Source: Acidovorax facilis (GTDB lineage Bacteria; Pseudomonadota; Gammaproteobacteria; Burkholderiales; Burkholderiaceae_C). From it: DNA of 64,000 bases. The DNA lies in the NCBI RefSeq assembly GCF_023913775.1, contig NZ_JAMXAX010000009.1, positions 1 through 64,000 of the forward strand, in the 5' to 3' direction. The translations under genes were made by a program, and so were the position numbers. The notes under the pieces are model-generated. The model ran no database searches, was not told the origin of the DNA, and was given only the letters and a program-made list of their open reading frames with translations. Below are positions 52,960 through 60,788 of the stretch, piece after piece. Numbering within the stretch: the first letter of the stretch is position 1; every line of letters begins with the position of its first letter.

Positions 52960-54255
52960 TCACCAACCAATCTCTTTGTCCAAGGGAGCCCAGCCGCCAC
53001 CAACTGGCGCAAGTGGCTTTTGCTGCTGCGAACGCAACATGTGCTCTGCCGCTTGCGACAGGTAACGGAAACAGTCGGCGCCGTGGCTGAATTCATCGTG
53101 GAGCGGCCCCATCGCCTCACCTGTGCTTGTGTGGATTGCGCGTTGGTATCTCTTAAGGCATTCCAACAGTCGGGCAGTCTTGGCGCTATCGAAATAGCAG
53201 CGGGGGAACATCATCCGTGCGGACTTGATCCCCTCCTCTACGTCCAAAGCCGACAGACACACGACGCGCGAGCGCCCCAGCTCTTTCAACACCATTTCGG
53301 CGTTTTTCCCGGTCTGGGCGTTCTTCGTCTTCCCATCGTGTGGCAGGTAATCCGTGCCCCACCGATACGGACGCTTTTCAAGCTGGGTCACATACCAGTC
53401 GTAGGTCCGGTGGCTGTCTTCGATGTAGTCGATGACGCGCACATCCTGCGGCCCGACTTGCACCATCGCGATGGTCATGGAGTCGTTCCACCCCAAATCC
53501 CAGACGGTGTGAACCGGGATGCGCGGGTCATAAGGCACCCGGCCAGCTCGGTTATCCGCGTACAGGTGCTCTATTTCGTGCCGATAGATCGCCCCCGCTG
53601 CGACTCGCCTTGCCTTGCCTTCCCAGATGTGCGCATAGTCATCGGCCAACATGGAGCGCTTGGCCTTCTGGCGCTCTTCCTCCAGCACTTGAGGGAACCA
53701 TGGGTTGTCGCGCCAGTTGACTTGGCAGACCCACGTGTCAGGACTTGGGGTCGCAATGAATCGCTGGTAAACCTCGTCGGTTTCCATATCTGGATTCAAG
53801 GTCATCCAGATTTCAGAGCCATCCTTACGGATCGTTGGAATCAGCGTGTCCAGGCTCTTCTTGCTGATTGCGTGAGCCTCTTCAATCCATACGCGATCAA
53901 CACCCTCAAAGGATTTGATCGAGTCAACCGTGTGGCTTTGCAGCCCGGCAAACAGAAACAGCGTGCCGTTCACCCCTCGGATTTCGGTGTCCAGCACCTC
54001 ATAGAAGGCGGTCAGGCCCAGTTTGACGATGTAGTCCTTGAGCAGCCGGTGAACCGAGTCCCGCATGGACTTTTGGATTTCACGTGCACACAGAATGCGC
54101 AGCTGCTCGCGCGTGCCCATTTCCAATAGCACCTGGGCGACGGTGTGGCTCTTGCCTCCCCCTCGACCGCCGTGCATGACCTTGTACCGGCGCGGCTCAT
54201 ACAGCGGCGCCAGGATTTCAGGCACCGAGATTTCAAGCTCAAGCGCCTCGGTCAT
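52960..54255 (-). CDS. terminase large subunit
   Basis: 431 aa. ATPase: Walker A MHGGRGGGKSHT (about 25-36), Walker B VDRVWIEEAH (about 117). RNase H-like nuclease: VWDLGWNDSMTIAM (about 250) with later acidic residues. Terminase_3/PBSX type. It packages DNA with the small subunit, whose stop it overlaps by 4 bases. Confidence 0.9.
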   Translation of the reverse strand: MTEALELEISVPEILAPLYEPRRYKVMHGGRGGGKSHTVAQVLLEMGTREQLRILCAREIQKSMRDSVHRLLKDYIVKLGLTAFYEVLDTEIRGVNGTLFLFAGLQSHTVDSIKSFEGVDRVWIEEAHAISKKSLDTLIPTIRKDGSEIWMTLNPDMETDEVYQRFIATPSPDTWVCQVNWRDNPWFPQVLEEERQKAKRSMLADDYAHIWEGKARRVAAGAIYRHEIEHLYADNRAGRVPYDPRIPVHTVWDLGWNDSMTIAMVQVGPQDVRVIDYIEDSHRTYDWYVTQLEKRPYRWGTDYLPHDGKTKNAQTGKNAEMVLKELGRSRVVCLSALDVEEGIKSARMMFPRCYFDSAKTARLLECLKRYQRAIHTSTGEAMGPLHDEFSHGADCFRYLSQAAEHMLRSQQQKPLAPVGGGWAPLDKEIGW

Positions 54256-54839
54256 TCTTGGCTCTCTGCAGGCGCAGCTTTGACCAGGCGCACGGTGGAG
54301 CGAACCTCAATGGCCCCACCATTGGGGCCGCTGTGCTCCGCTTGGATCTTGTCGCCGTACTTCTTGGGCGCCATCTTGGATGCCAGCCACTTGCGCGCGT
54401 CTACACGCAGGCGATTCCGGGCCACCGCCGTCGCATCGAACAAAACTTCGGTGTTCCCTGCGCCGTCGTCATCCTTGCTGCCGTGCTTGTCGGAGCGCAC
54501 CATCGTGCATTCCTCGTCAGCAATGGATAGGATCTCCTCGGCCATTTTGTCGGCCTGGGCCTCGCGCGCGCGCGCGTACTGCTCCGTGAATTCGGCGTGT
54601 CGCCCATCCAGCCAAACCATCATCGTGCTCAGGGCTGGCATCCCTGGCATAGCCGCAATCGCACGCAACGGCAGGCCGGATGCAATGTGGTCGCATATTT
54701 GCGACGCCAGTTCGGCGGTGTATTCGGTCTTTGGCTTTCTCTGCTGCTTTCCAGGCGCGACAACGCCAGCACCCTTTACTGCGGTGGCTGGCTTGTTGGC
54801 TTTGGTGGGCGCCTTCTTCGGCGCGGTGGGTTTGACCAT
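54252..54839 (-). CDS. terminase small subunit
   Basis: 195 aa. A Lys/Pro/Ala-rich N-terminus (MVKPTAPKKAPTKANKPAT) leads to a DNA-binding HTH segment (DHIASGLPLRAIAAMPGMPA) and a charged oligomerisation helix. The gene order TerS-TerL-HNH-portal supports the call. Promoter-element copy 7 sits seven bases upstream of ATG. Confidence 0.85.
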   Translation of the reverse strand: MVKPTAPKKAPTKANKPATAVKGAGVVAPGKQQRKPKTEYTAELASQICDHIASGLPLRAIAAMPGMPALSTMMVWLDGRHAEFTEQYARAREAQADKMAEEILSIADEECTMVRSDKHGSKDDDGAGNTEVLFDATAVARNRLRVDARKWLASKMAPKKYGDKIQAEHSGPNGGAIEVRSTVRLVKAAPAESQE

Positions 54840-54846
54840 TCCCCGG

Positions 54847-54889
54847 AGTGTTCCGAGGACGGGCTTTGCAGGCGAACCCTACTGGGGGT
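54847..54889 (-). promoter_or_regulatory. bipartite phage element, copy 7
   Basis: Minus strand CAGTAGGGTT (54884-54875), 18 bases, TCGGAACACT (54856-54847), 7 bases, TerS ATG at 54839. Comes right after the tRNA-cluster terminator. Confidence 0.75.
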
Positions 54890-54892
54890 GGC

Positions 54893-54921
54893 AAAGAAAA
54901 GCCGCCTCACTGGACGGCTTT
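54893..54921 (-). terminator. rho-independent terminator after the phage tRNA genes
   Basis: Minus strand stem AAAGCCG / CGGCTTT with a 10-base loop, followed by TCTTT. It closes the ribozyme-tRNA transcript and is directly followed by promoter-element copy 7. Confidence 0.75.
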
Positions 54922-54926
54922 ATCTG

Positions 54927-54998
54927 ACCCGGGTTGCTGAATTGAACAAGCTACCTCTTGCTTAGAAAGCAAGCGCTCTACCGTTGAGCTATGCCCGT
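54927..54998 (-). tRNA. tRNA-Arg(UCU)-like gene, degenerate
   Basis: The D-arm (GCTC-AACGGTA-GAGC), the anticodon arm (CTTGC-TTTCTAA-GCAAG, anticodon TCT) and the T-loop TTCAATT are good. The T-stem has two of five canonical pairs plus a G.U, the acceptor stem only about three of seven, and no CCA is encoded. It may be a decayed tRNA or one needing repair. The same anticodon as the host tRNA gene split at the left junction. Confidence 0.5.
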
Positions 54999-55000
54999 GT

Positions 55001-55076
55001 TGGTTGCGGTGGAGGCGCTCGCATCCTCGACTTTCGGGGTATGAACCCGGCGCTCTACTGTCTGAGCTACACCGCG
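55001..55076 (-). tRNA. tRNA-Met(CAU), with initiator-like identity elements
   Basis: A 76-base cloverleaf: CGCGGTG acceptor, D-arm GCTC/GAGC, anticodon arm CCGGG-TTCATAC-CCCGA, T-arm GAGGA-TGCGAGC-GCCTC, 3' CACCGCA plus A and an encoded CCA. The C1/A72 mismatch and GGG/CCC anticodon stem are initiator hallmarks; the D-stem C11-G24 pair is elongator-like. The D-loop lacks the usual GG and the T-loop is TGC instead of TTC, so the gene is divergent. Confidence 0.68.
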
Positions 55077-55346
55077 ATATTTCAATGGCTCCAGGCGCCC
55101 TTCCCCCGGATGGCTTGTGGGACTTTCACCCCATGTGGTGGCCGGTGCGGCATTCCCGGCATTGGTGCTCGGCTCACTCCCCCACCGAGCCGATCCATGG
55201 GGGACTACGATACCCGAAGGTTTCGGCCTTATGGCCTCATCAGTCGTAGAAGTTGGATCGGCTTGGGCGCCTACTTGCCGAGCGTGGCGCCGTATGCTCT
55301 TGCGCATTCACCATCCCTGAACATGATGCCGCGCTCTGCGGTGGTG
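55077..55346 (-). other. noncoding region carrying the ribozyme, upstream of the phage tRNAs
   Basis: No convincing gene. Besides the hammerhead (55188-55263) it has a competing hairpin GCTCGG / CCGAGC (55167-55172, 55185-55190) that uses one arm of the ribozyme's outer helix I. Confidence 0.6.
55188..55263 (-). ncRNA. type I hammerhead ribozyme
   Basis: On the minus strand: core CTGATGA (55243-55237), helix II GGCC-ATAA-GGCC (55236-55225), GAAA (55224-55221), helix III ACC-TTCG-GGT (to 55212), cleavage-site A (55211). Helix I: CTACGA (55249-55244) pairs with TCGTAG (55210-55205) and, beyond an internal loop (AACTT against TCCCCCAT), AGCCGATCC (55263-55255) pairs with GGATCGGCT (55196-55188). 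All core nucleotides are present; predicted cut between 55211 and 55210. It would free a 5' end ahead of the two tRNAs. Confidence 0.93.
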
Positions 55347-55706
55347 TCAAGCCTTTGGCATCTCCGGCGTTATGAACGGCATGATGTGGGTGATGAAGTC
55401 GGGGTCGTAGCCTTCCTCTTCTCCACTGAAATACACACGGCCAGCATGTAGCTTGGTAGCTGCTATCACTGGCTCTGGGTAATACTGCTTGCAGGCCAGC
55501 CAGTATTTGGTATGCAGCGGCTCCTTCTGCAACCTCTCCAGCCGCTCAGGCGTCAGGGGCTCCCATGCTTGGGCTGGAGTTGCCTTTTTGCTCGCGGCGA
55601 TGAGGTTTGCCCACTCCATAAGATCCCCGCTTGTGAAGCTCTGGGCGTCTTCGATTCCCATGCGTTCAAGCATGTCGCGGGCGGCTTGTTCTGCGGTTTC
55701 GTTCAT
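55347..55706 (-). CDS. DUF551-like phage protein
   Basis: 119 aa. The N-terminal half is helical; the C-terminal end FITHIMPFITPEMPKA resembles the 'ITHWMPLPEPP' ending of DUF551. Function unknown. Start overlaps the stop of the broken upstream gene (ATGA). Confidence 0.62.
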   Translation of the reverse strand: MNETAEQAARDMLERMGIEDAQSFTSGDLMEWANLIAASKKATPAQAWEPLTPERLERLQKEPLHTKYWLACKQYYPEPVIAATKLHAGRVYFSGEEEGYDPDFITHIMPFITPEMPKA

Positions 55707-55933
55707 AGCGGCCCCTCTGGATCATGTGCATACCCCCAATCCTGGGCGGCTTGCTTTGATGGGTGCGGACCGTGCCACTTCGGCTGATGCGACGCGAATC
55801 CATCCCAACCTTGGCCGGGAAACTCCACAGCATATACATGGATGCCTTATTGGAGGTCAAAGCAAATCTGAATCGCATACCAGCCGTGAGCTGTTGGCGG
55901 GGTTTCTCCGTCGTTCCAATCGTCTTGCGTCAT
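55703..55933 (-). pseudogene. phage gene interrupted by an in-frame TAA
   Basis: A 76-codon frame from ATG at 55933 to TGA at 55703 has one TAA at codon 29 (55849-55847). Both halves look coding: HGWYAIQICFDLQ before, HVYAVEFPGQGWDGFASHQP after, with Trp/Tyr/Pro-rich phage-like content. The end is coupled to the next gene by ATGA. A nonsense mutation is the simplest explanation. Confidence 0.6.
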
Positions 55934-56022
55934 GTCGTCATTCTCCATTCATCGTTCGTCCAGATCCACCCCAGCTATCCAACTCCACACCCGTATGCAA
56001 GCGGCTGGTTCGAGTGCCCTGA

Positions 56023-56430
56023 TCAATGCATCGCCTTCCCGAATTCGGCGGCAGCCCGAAGAACTGCAAGCCGTGTTTTGTCGTCAATGTCCGCCCCCAT
56101 TCCGTCTTCGCAGTGCTCAGTGATCCATCCGTCAACAACCTGGCACCACACCACTACGGTATGCAGCTTTTCATACTCCACGCCAATCCGCAAATGGTTC
56201 TGCAACCTTCGTGAGTCTCCATCGTCATTTCGTGGGTTCCAGACGAACGTATGACTGATACGAATCTTGTCTCCGTCATCGACCATGTGCTGCTTTAGAT
56301 TTCGCACTTGTGTTTTGCCATCCCAGGCGCACACCAAACCGCCCATCCACATCTCTCCTGTGGGCTTGTACCCAATCGCCTTTGCGGCTAGTTCAAGCAT
56401 CTGGATTTCAGTCATCGCTTCATCTGACAT
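56023..56430 (-). CDS. phage ABA-sandwich-domain-like protein
   Basis: 135 aa. ELAAKAIGYKPTGEMWMGGL and FVWNPRNDDGDSRRLQNHLR resemble the phage ABA sandwich family. Probably an early-region accessory gene of unknown function. Confidence 0.65.
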   Translation of the reverse strand: MSDEAMTEIQMLELAAKAIGYKPTGEMWMGGLVCAWDGKTQVRNLKQHMVDDGDKIRISHTFVWNPRNDDGDSRRLQNHLRIGVEYEKLHTVVVWCQVVDGWITEHCEDGMGADIDDKTRLAVLRAAAEFGKAMH

Positions 56431-56491
56431 AGCGGCCTTTCATGTGTGGTGGGTATGGTAGCGGGCGGGTGTTGAGATGACTCGGCACACC

Positions 56492-56695
56492 TCACGGCCG
56501 TGCCCCGTCGCATCGGTACTGAGGTGTCGATATAGGCATCAAGACCTTGCCAACCATGATGGTGTTAATTGCGTAGTGCGTGAACACCAACCGTCCGCCG
56601 TGATCTTCGCACCCGTCACGATTGATTGCCAGCCACAGAACAGCAACCAAGGCGACGGCCACCGCTGCACAAAACACCCATTCAAAGAACTTCAC
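56492..56695 (-). CDS. small membrane protein
   Basis: 67 aa with one hydrophobic segment (FFEWVFCAAVAVALVAVLWL) and a short Cys-containing tail. Coupled to the winged-helix gene upstream (ATGA at 56692). Confidence 0.55.
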   Translation of the reverse strand: MKFFEWVFCAAVAVALVAVLWLAINRDGCEDHGGRLVFTHYAINTIMVGKVLMPISTPQYRCDGARP

Positions 56696-57189
56696 GCCGC
56701 CTCCAGCAACGCCAGCTGCGCCGGGTTAGTGGCGATGACCGTGCGCAGCCCGTCCACCTGGCGCTGGAGCTTGCGGACCTGTTCCAGCAGCTGCAGCGTG
56801 TGGTGCGTGGCCTCAATCACTGCCGTCTGCGCAGATGCTCCGGCCGCGAACGGCGCCACCTGCAGCCGCCACTCATGCGGGGTGAACTCCATCACCGTGT
56901 CGCCCTTCTCCAGCTTCACATGCCCTGTTGGCATTGCGATCAGGATTACCGACTCGCTCGGTTCGTGCCGCAGGCTGGGTTTATAGATCCCCCGGGCCGG
57001 TGAAAAAATGTCCCCGCGCTCCTTCAACTCCTTGATGCAGTCGTTCACCGTGACCACCTTCAATCCGGTGTGGCGGACCAGCGCGGACACGTTGATCTCC
57101 ATCTCTTGATCGTTCAAGGCGTGCACAGCTTCCAGCACCTGCACACGGCTGCTGCGCTTTTCACTGAGGTTCTTGTCGGTCATCATCAT
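56692..57189 (-). CDS. winged-helix regulator with coiled coil
   Basis: 165 aa. A wHTH domain (RVQVLEAVHALNDQEMEIN, ALVRHTGLKVVTVNDCIKEL) is followed by a beta-rich middle and a C-terminal coiled coil (LLEQVRKLQRQVDGLRTVIA). Probably a DNA-binding regulator of the early region. Confidence 0.65.
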   Translation of the reverse strand: MMMTDKNLSEKRSSRVQVLEAVHALNDQEMEINVSALVRHTGLKVVTVNDCIKELKERGDIFSPARGIYKPSLRHEPSESVILIAMPTGHVKLEKGDTVMEFTPHEWRLQVAPFAAGASAQTAVIEATHHTLQLLEQVRKLQRQVDGLRTVIATNPAQLALLEAA

Positions 57190-57233
57190 TCTCCCGGTAA
57201 AATCTGATTGCTCAGGTCAGATGGACCGGGATC

Positions 57234-57260
57234 GCCACCTACGGGTGGCTTTCCTTTTTC
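57234..57260 (+). terminator. terminator-like hairpin in the early region
   Basis: GCCACC-TACG-GGTGGC (57234-57249) followed by a T-rich CTTTCCTTTTTC, oriented for + strand transcripts. No + gene is seen upstream, so it may stop antisense transcription, or the hairpin may act in the minus leader. Confidence 0.4.
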
Positions 57261-57266
57261 AGGGGC

Positions 57267-57743
57267 TCACCTCTCCGCCTCTGCCATGTCGCGCACCTCT
57301 GGCGCCTTGGACTTGGTCCGCAGTGATGTCTTCTTAATCCAGCGGTCGTACTCCGCACGGCTCACGCATTGCCTTTGCAAATCATGGAACTGGTAGATGT
57401 CTCGGAAGGCCTGCAGCCCCGGGCCGCTGGTTGCCATGCGCCGTGTTTTCTCAAAGCGCAGCCCTGCGGCAATCAGTTCACGTTCGGCCCGCTCGCAGGC
57501 CTCCAACGCTTCGGGGCCAATCCCTCCGCGCGCCATGGTTTCGCAGATGTTGAGCATTCCGGTGATGTCCGCCCACTCCTGCAGCGTGGCGGACCCCGTC
57601 CGGAAAGCCTCCACTGCAGCCAGTTCGCGGGCGCGGAGTTGGTTCAGCAGGGCCTCGGATGTGATGGCCGCGCCCTCTATGGCGTGCTGTATCGGGTTGA
57701 TGGCGGTGCTCCACACCTTGCGTTTGCAGTGTTTTCTCGTCAT
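57267..57743 (-). CDS. phage protein of unknown function
   Basis: 158 aa, helical (LLNQLRARELAAVEAFRTGS, ICETMARGGIGPEALEACER). No family known to me beyond similar phage early genes. Overlaps the HTH gene by ATGA. Confidence 0.62.
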   Translation of the reverse strand: MTRKHCKRKVWSTAINPIQHAIEGAAITSEALLNQLRARELAAVEAFRTGSATLQEWADITGMLNICETMARGGIGPEALEACERAERELIAAGLRFEKTRRMATSGPGLQAFRDIYQFHDLQRQCVSRAEYDRWIKKTSLRTKSKAPEVRDMAEAER

Positions 57744-58078
57744 TGATGCGCTCCCAGAGCAAAGACGCTGTTCGGTTGTGTCTGCCGGGCGATGGCCACA
57801 GTGGTGACGGGCTCGGGCCTGGGCTTCTTTGGCTTGTCCGGTGGGCGGGTCGTCACAAGGAAGGCTTGCCAGCCAGGCTTTGTTGCAAAAACTGGCGGGT
57901 TCACGGTTCTGTCTGCCGTCACCAGTCCACGGAATGCGCAGCGGCGCAGGTACTGGCGCACGGTGTCGCGCTCTATGCCAGTGGCGGCGACCACCTGATC
58001 CCGGCTCATTGGGCCGTTGGCGTCCAGTGTGTTGAGAATCGCCTTGGTGTTTTCTCCAAGGTAGTGGCGGGTTGTCAT
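57740..58078 (-). CDS. HTH phage protein
   Basis: 112 aa. HTH at about 8-55: ILNTLDANGPMSRDQVVAAT and ERDTVRQYLRRCAFRGLVTA. A MarR/IclR-like wing follows and a Pro/Lys linker. Probably DNA-binding. Coupled to both neighbours. Confidence 0.68.
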   Translation of the reverse strand: MTTRHYLGENTKAILNTLDANGPMSRDQVVAATGIERDTVRQYLRRCAFRGLVTADRTVNPPVFATKPGWQAFLVTTRPPDKPKKPRPEPVTTVAIARQTQPNSVFALGAHQ

Positions 58079-58593
58079 GGTTGTGCTCCTGCAGGCGTTG
58101 CGTTCAACAGCCCCAGCGCCCAGAGCGCGGCGCCCCGGTCGCGTGGCGAGCTGTTGGTGTCAAAGGCGATGGCGCGCCACTCCAGCACCTGGGCCAGATG
58201 GGCGGACATGAACGCGGCGGCCTTCTGCGCGCGCGGCGCGGCCCCTTGATCCAGCCATTGGTGGCACGCGGCGCAGCCCCACACGCTGTAGTGGTCGTCT
58301 GCCTTGCGGGCTCCTGCTTTGCCGTGGATGCTCAGGTTGCTGTGGCAGCACACCACCGTGGCGCGGTCCTGGGTGCACACGCCCGGGACGCGCAGCAGGC
58401 AAGGCATACCCCGGGCCATTTCGCGCAAGTGGGCGTTGCGGTGGGCCGCCGACTTCGGCGCAGCTACTGGCGCGGCCACCACCGACTGCGGCGCGCGGAA
58501 TGCCCCCGGCGTCACGGTCGGCGTGGCGCGGGCGCGGTCTGGGTCGCGTGGCTCGCGGTGTTGTGCGCGGGGTTTGAATCCGGTGCGCTTCAT
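58075..58593 (-). CDS. DUF1364 / YbcO-like nuclease
   Basis: 172 aa from MKRTGFKPRAQHREPRDPDR. C-terminal region has CLLRVPGVCTQDRATVVCCH, SNLSIHGKAGARKADDHY and WGCAACHQWLDQG, the Cys/His pattern of the DUF1364 (HNH-like) family found next to nin genes in lambdoid phages. Probably a structure-specific DNase. Confidence 0.8.
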   Translation of the reverse strand: MKRTGFKPRAQHREPRDPDRARATPTVTPGAFRAPQSVVAAPVAAPKSAAHRNAHLREMARGMPCLLRVPGVCTQDRATVVCCHSNLSIHGKAGARKADDHYSVWGCAACHQWLDQGAAPRAQKAAAFMSAHLAQVLEWRAIAFDTNSSPRDRGAALWALGLLNATPAGAQP

Positions 58594-58826
58594 GCTTTCT
58601 TCCAATCTGGGAAAATCCTGTCCCTCCACACCACTGGGGTCGCGAACCGCTGAAGGCACTCTTGGTAGTTGCTTGCCTCGGTGTGCGATGGCCGCATTCC
58701 AAGCGACACAGCAAGGCTGTTGATGGCGCATGCTTCGTGGTCGGCCTGTGCGAGCCGTTCCAGGGCTTCATTCCTTTTGGCCCGATTCGCCCGCATGTGT
58801 GCGAACAGATGGCTTCTAGCGCTCAT
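58590..58826 (-). CDS. small phage protein
   Basis: 78 aa, MSARSHLFAHMRANRAKRNE. Helical, ending in FPDWKKA. Coupled to DUF1364 by ATGA. Function unknown. Confidence 0.55.
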   Translation of the reverse strand: MSARSHLFAHMRANRAKRNEALERLAQADHEACAINSLAVSLGMRPSHTEASNYQECLQRFATPVVWRDRIFPDWKKA

Positions 58827-59032
58827 GCAACAACCTCCCCGGCTGACGATTCCCAAGAATCACAACAGGCATGCGTCTTGACGACGAACCCGTGCAGATC
58901 GCAGTGCTTTACCCAGAACACGGCGCCCGTTACGCGCTTCTCGCTCTTTTGCTTGAAGTGCTTGCAGGTGGAACACCGGGGCACCTGCTCCTGATAGTTC
59001 AGCTTGGACTTGAGTTGCGACAGCTTGCTCAT
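58823..59032 (-). CDS. Cys-rich small phage protein
   Basis: 69 aa. Two Cys pairs (CSTCKHF and KTHACCDSW) suggest a zinc finger. It is coupled to ninB upstream and the small gene downstream. Possibly a nucleic-acid binder. Confidence 0.6.
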   Translation of the reverse strand: MSKLSQLKSKLNYQEQVPRCSTCKHFKQKSEKRVTGAVFWVKHCDLHGFVVKTHACCDSWESSAGEVVA

Positions 59033-59502
59033 GACTGCACACCCCCCATGATTTCGCCCGTGTCTTGGTCCACCTCGTTGATCCCCAGCGAAGTGACCGA
59101 CCAGATCACACCCTTGTCGCTGCCGAAGGCGTGGCAAAGGTCGATGACCGCGATCATTTCCTTGATCGTCATTTGGCTGGTGCTGCGCCCGCGCTGAATG
59201 CTGATGAAGCCCGTGCCGTCCATGTTGGGGACCAAGTCCTGTCCGTCGAGGTGTCCGGTGATGAAGTCCTTCCAGCCCTCCTTGGTCAACTTCTTCCCAA
59301 ACCACGTCACCTGATTGGACAAGTCGGTGAGGCAGGACCACATCACGCGGTTCTGCTTGGCGCTACGGGTTTCGGTGCGGGCTTCCAGCAGCACACGGCG
59401 GCCGGAGAACAGCATTGCCTTGATCCAGCGCCATGCGTTTGGCAGGTCTGAGGCGGCCTGTGGGATGTTCGTCAGGCGGATTGAAATGCGGTCATCAGAC
59501 AT
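59029..59502 (-). CDS. ninB: NinB-like recombination protein
   Basis: 157 aa. TRSAKQNRVMWSCLTDLSNQ, TKEGWKDFITG and STSQMTIKEMIAVIDLCHAF match lambda NinB (Orf), which helps RecA-type recombination by binding ssDNA/SSB. Length close to lambda NinB. Confidence 0.88.
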   Translation of the reverse strand: MSDDRISIRLTNIPQAASDLPNAWRWIKAMLFSGRRVLLEARTETRSAKQNRVMWSCLTDLSNQVTWFGKKLTKEGWKDFITGHLDGQDLVPNMDGTGFISIQRGRSTSQMTIKEMIAVIDLCHAFGSDKGVIWSVTSLGINEVDQDTGEIMGGVQS

Positions 59503-59920
59503 TGCTAGCCCCTCTGTACGGCCACGCAACCATTGCAGCGTCCCTTGTGTGCTCATTGCTGGCGCCGGACCAGCCGGTAATTTCCGCGAACCGCGCCGCA
59601 TCAACCTTCGCGCCCTTGCCCTTGGGGCTGATGCCGTGGGCGGGGATGTCCAGCTTCGCGCAGATAGCCACGATCAGCTTGCACCACGCATCAACCTCGC
59701 CAACGTTGCGCGCCATCTTCAAAGCGGCCGGCCGGGATTTGATCGAGGTCCAGGTGTAGGACTCCAGGCGGGAATCCTCAAACACCACTCTGGCCGGGCG
59801 TGTGGCCTCGATGCACTCCGCAATGTCAATCGGGGCGACTGTGGCAAGGTTCATCAGCTTGCCGTTGATGTAGCTGGCGATGCCGGTGTGGGTGCCGGGG
59901 TCTATGCCTAGGATCAGCAT
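59495..59920 (-). CDS. RuvC-like Holliday-junction resolvase
   Basis: 141 aa. RNase H-like motifs: MLILGIDPGTHTGIASY (Asp), VVFEDSRLESY (Glu), and DAARFAEITGWSGASNEHTRDAAMVAW (Asp pair near the end). Fits phage RuvC/crossover endonuclease. Next to ninB in a recombination cluster. Confidence 0.8.
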   Translation of the reverse strand: MLILGIDPGTHTGIASYINGKLMNLATVAPIDIAECIEATRPARVVFEDSRLESYTWTSIKSRPAALKMARNVGEVDAWCKLIVAICAKLDIPAHGISPKGKGAKVDAARFAEITGWSGASNEHTRDAAMVAWPYRGASNV

Positions 59921-60156
59921 GCGCCCTCCTTTTGGCCCCGGGCAAATTTCCATTTGCCGACAAGGTTCTTTTCAATGAACCCCTTGCGCGCAAGTGCCAT
60001 GACATGGCTTGTCGCGGCATTGATGGAAGCAAACTCAAACTTCTCCTGAATCGCATGAATGGGAGGAATTTGGTCGTTGTCCAAAAAGAACTCACGCATG
60101 AATGCAAGAACCTGCTGCTGACGACTAGTCAACGGTCTCTGTTTTCGTGTCTTCAT
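59914..60156 (-). CDS. LexA-type DNA-binding domain protein
   Basis: 80 aa. TSRQQQVLAFMREFFLDNDQ and PPIHAIQEKFEFASINAATS match the LexA N-terminal winged helix; no C-terminal peptidase. Probably a small early repressor or modulator. Confidence 0.72.
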   Translation of the reverse strand: MKTRKQRPLTSRQQQVLAFMREFFLDNDQIPPIHAIQEKFEFASINAATSHVMALARKGFIEKNLVGKWKFARGQKEGAC

Positions 60157-60332
60157 CACTTCACCCCCATCAAGAGCGCAACGACCCAGCACAGCAACAC
60201 GACATTGAGAATCAGGTCGAAGCAGGTAGCGCCTCTGCTTCTTGGAGGGAACATCCCAGTTCCCACCATGAGGCCTTTGCCAGCAACATCGACTGCCAAA
60301 ATGACTACCATCACCCATAAAAAGTAGTTCAT
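60156..60332 (-). CDS. small membrane protein
   Basis: 58 aa with two hydrophobic segments (FLWVMVVILAVDVAGKGLMV and LILNVVLLCWVVALLMGV). Stop overlaps the LexA-like start (TGATG). Function unknown. Confidence 0.55.
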   Translation of the reverse strand: MNYFLWVMVVILAVDVAGKGLMVGTGMFPPRSRGATCFDLILNVVLLCWVVALLMGVK

Positions 60333-60586
60333 GCCACCTCCTTCACAGTGCTGGGCACTGGGAGCCAGGACAGGCTCTCGTCGCGGGCGTCGTCGCCTGG
60401 GTCGCGGATGGGTCTGAGAACACAGTCGCGATGCCAGTCGCTTCCATCCCTCGCTGCTGTCGTCAACCACGTGGCATGCCCAAGCCAATCCGGCCCTCTT
60501 AGCAGAATGCGAACGAAGGAACCGACTGGCTTTGGACCACGTTGGCTGCTGACGATCACCGCTAAATCTCCAACTTTGCATCGCAT
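60329..60586 (-). CDS. small phage protein
   Basis: 85 aa, MRCKVGDLAVIVSSQRGPKP, beta-rich SH3-like start as in many phage early proteins, then HRDCVLRPIRDPGDD. Function unknown. Confidence 0.6.
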   Translation of the reverse strand: MRCKVGDLAVIVSSQRGPKPVGSFVRILLRGPDWLGHATWLTTAARDGSDWHRDCVLRPIRDPGDDARDESLSWLPVPSTVKEVA

Positions 60587-60590
60587 CACT

Positions 60591-60788
60591 TCACCCCTTC
60601 CTTCCTTGCGGCTCCACCTGCCACTCGGCACGCTTTGCCATGTGCTGTCGTAGTTCCTCGCTGATTCCGTTCCACATTCCCGTTTCGCATCGCTCCAACT
60701 CCTGTGCTCTGTGCCACGAATGGGCCTTTGTTGATTGATGGCTTGCCAACTTGATCAGATGGGATAGCTGCTTTTCGTAATCCGTCAT
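60591..60788 (-). CDS. small phage protein
   Basis: 65 aa, MTDYEKQLSHLIKLASHQST, helical. Starts inside the last codons of the primase-helicase (ATGA). Function unknown. Confidence 0.55.
   Translation of the reverse strand: MTDYEKQLSHLIKLASHQSTKAHSWHRAQELERCETGMWNGISEELRQHMAKRAEWQVEPQGRKG

Noticed and set aside
54978-55307. 109-aa minus-strand ORF over the tRNA and ribozyme
   Set aside because: Contains GVAQTVERRVHTPKV, the well-known false translation of a tRNA gene; the RNA features explain the sequence.
57234-57260. Riboswitch at the T-rich hairpin
   Set aside because: Only a simple hairpin is seen; no aptamer-like conserved core.
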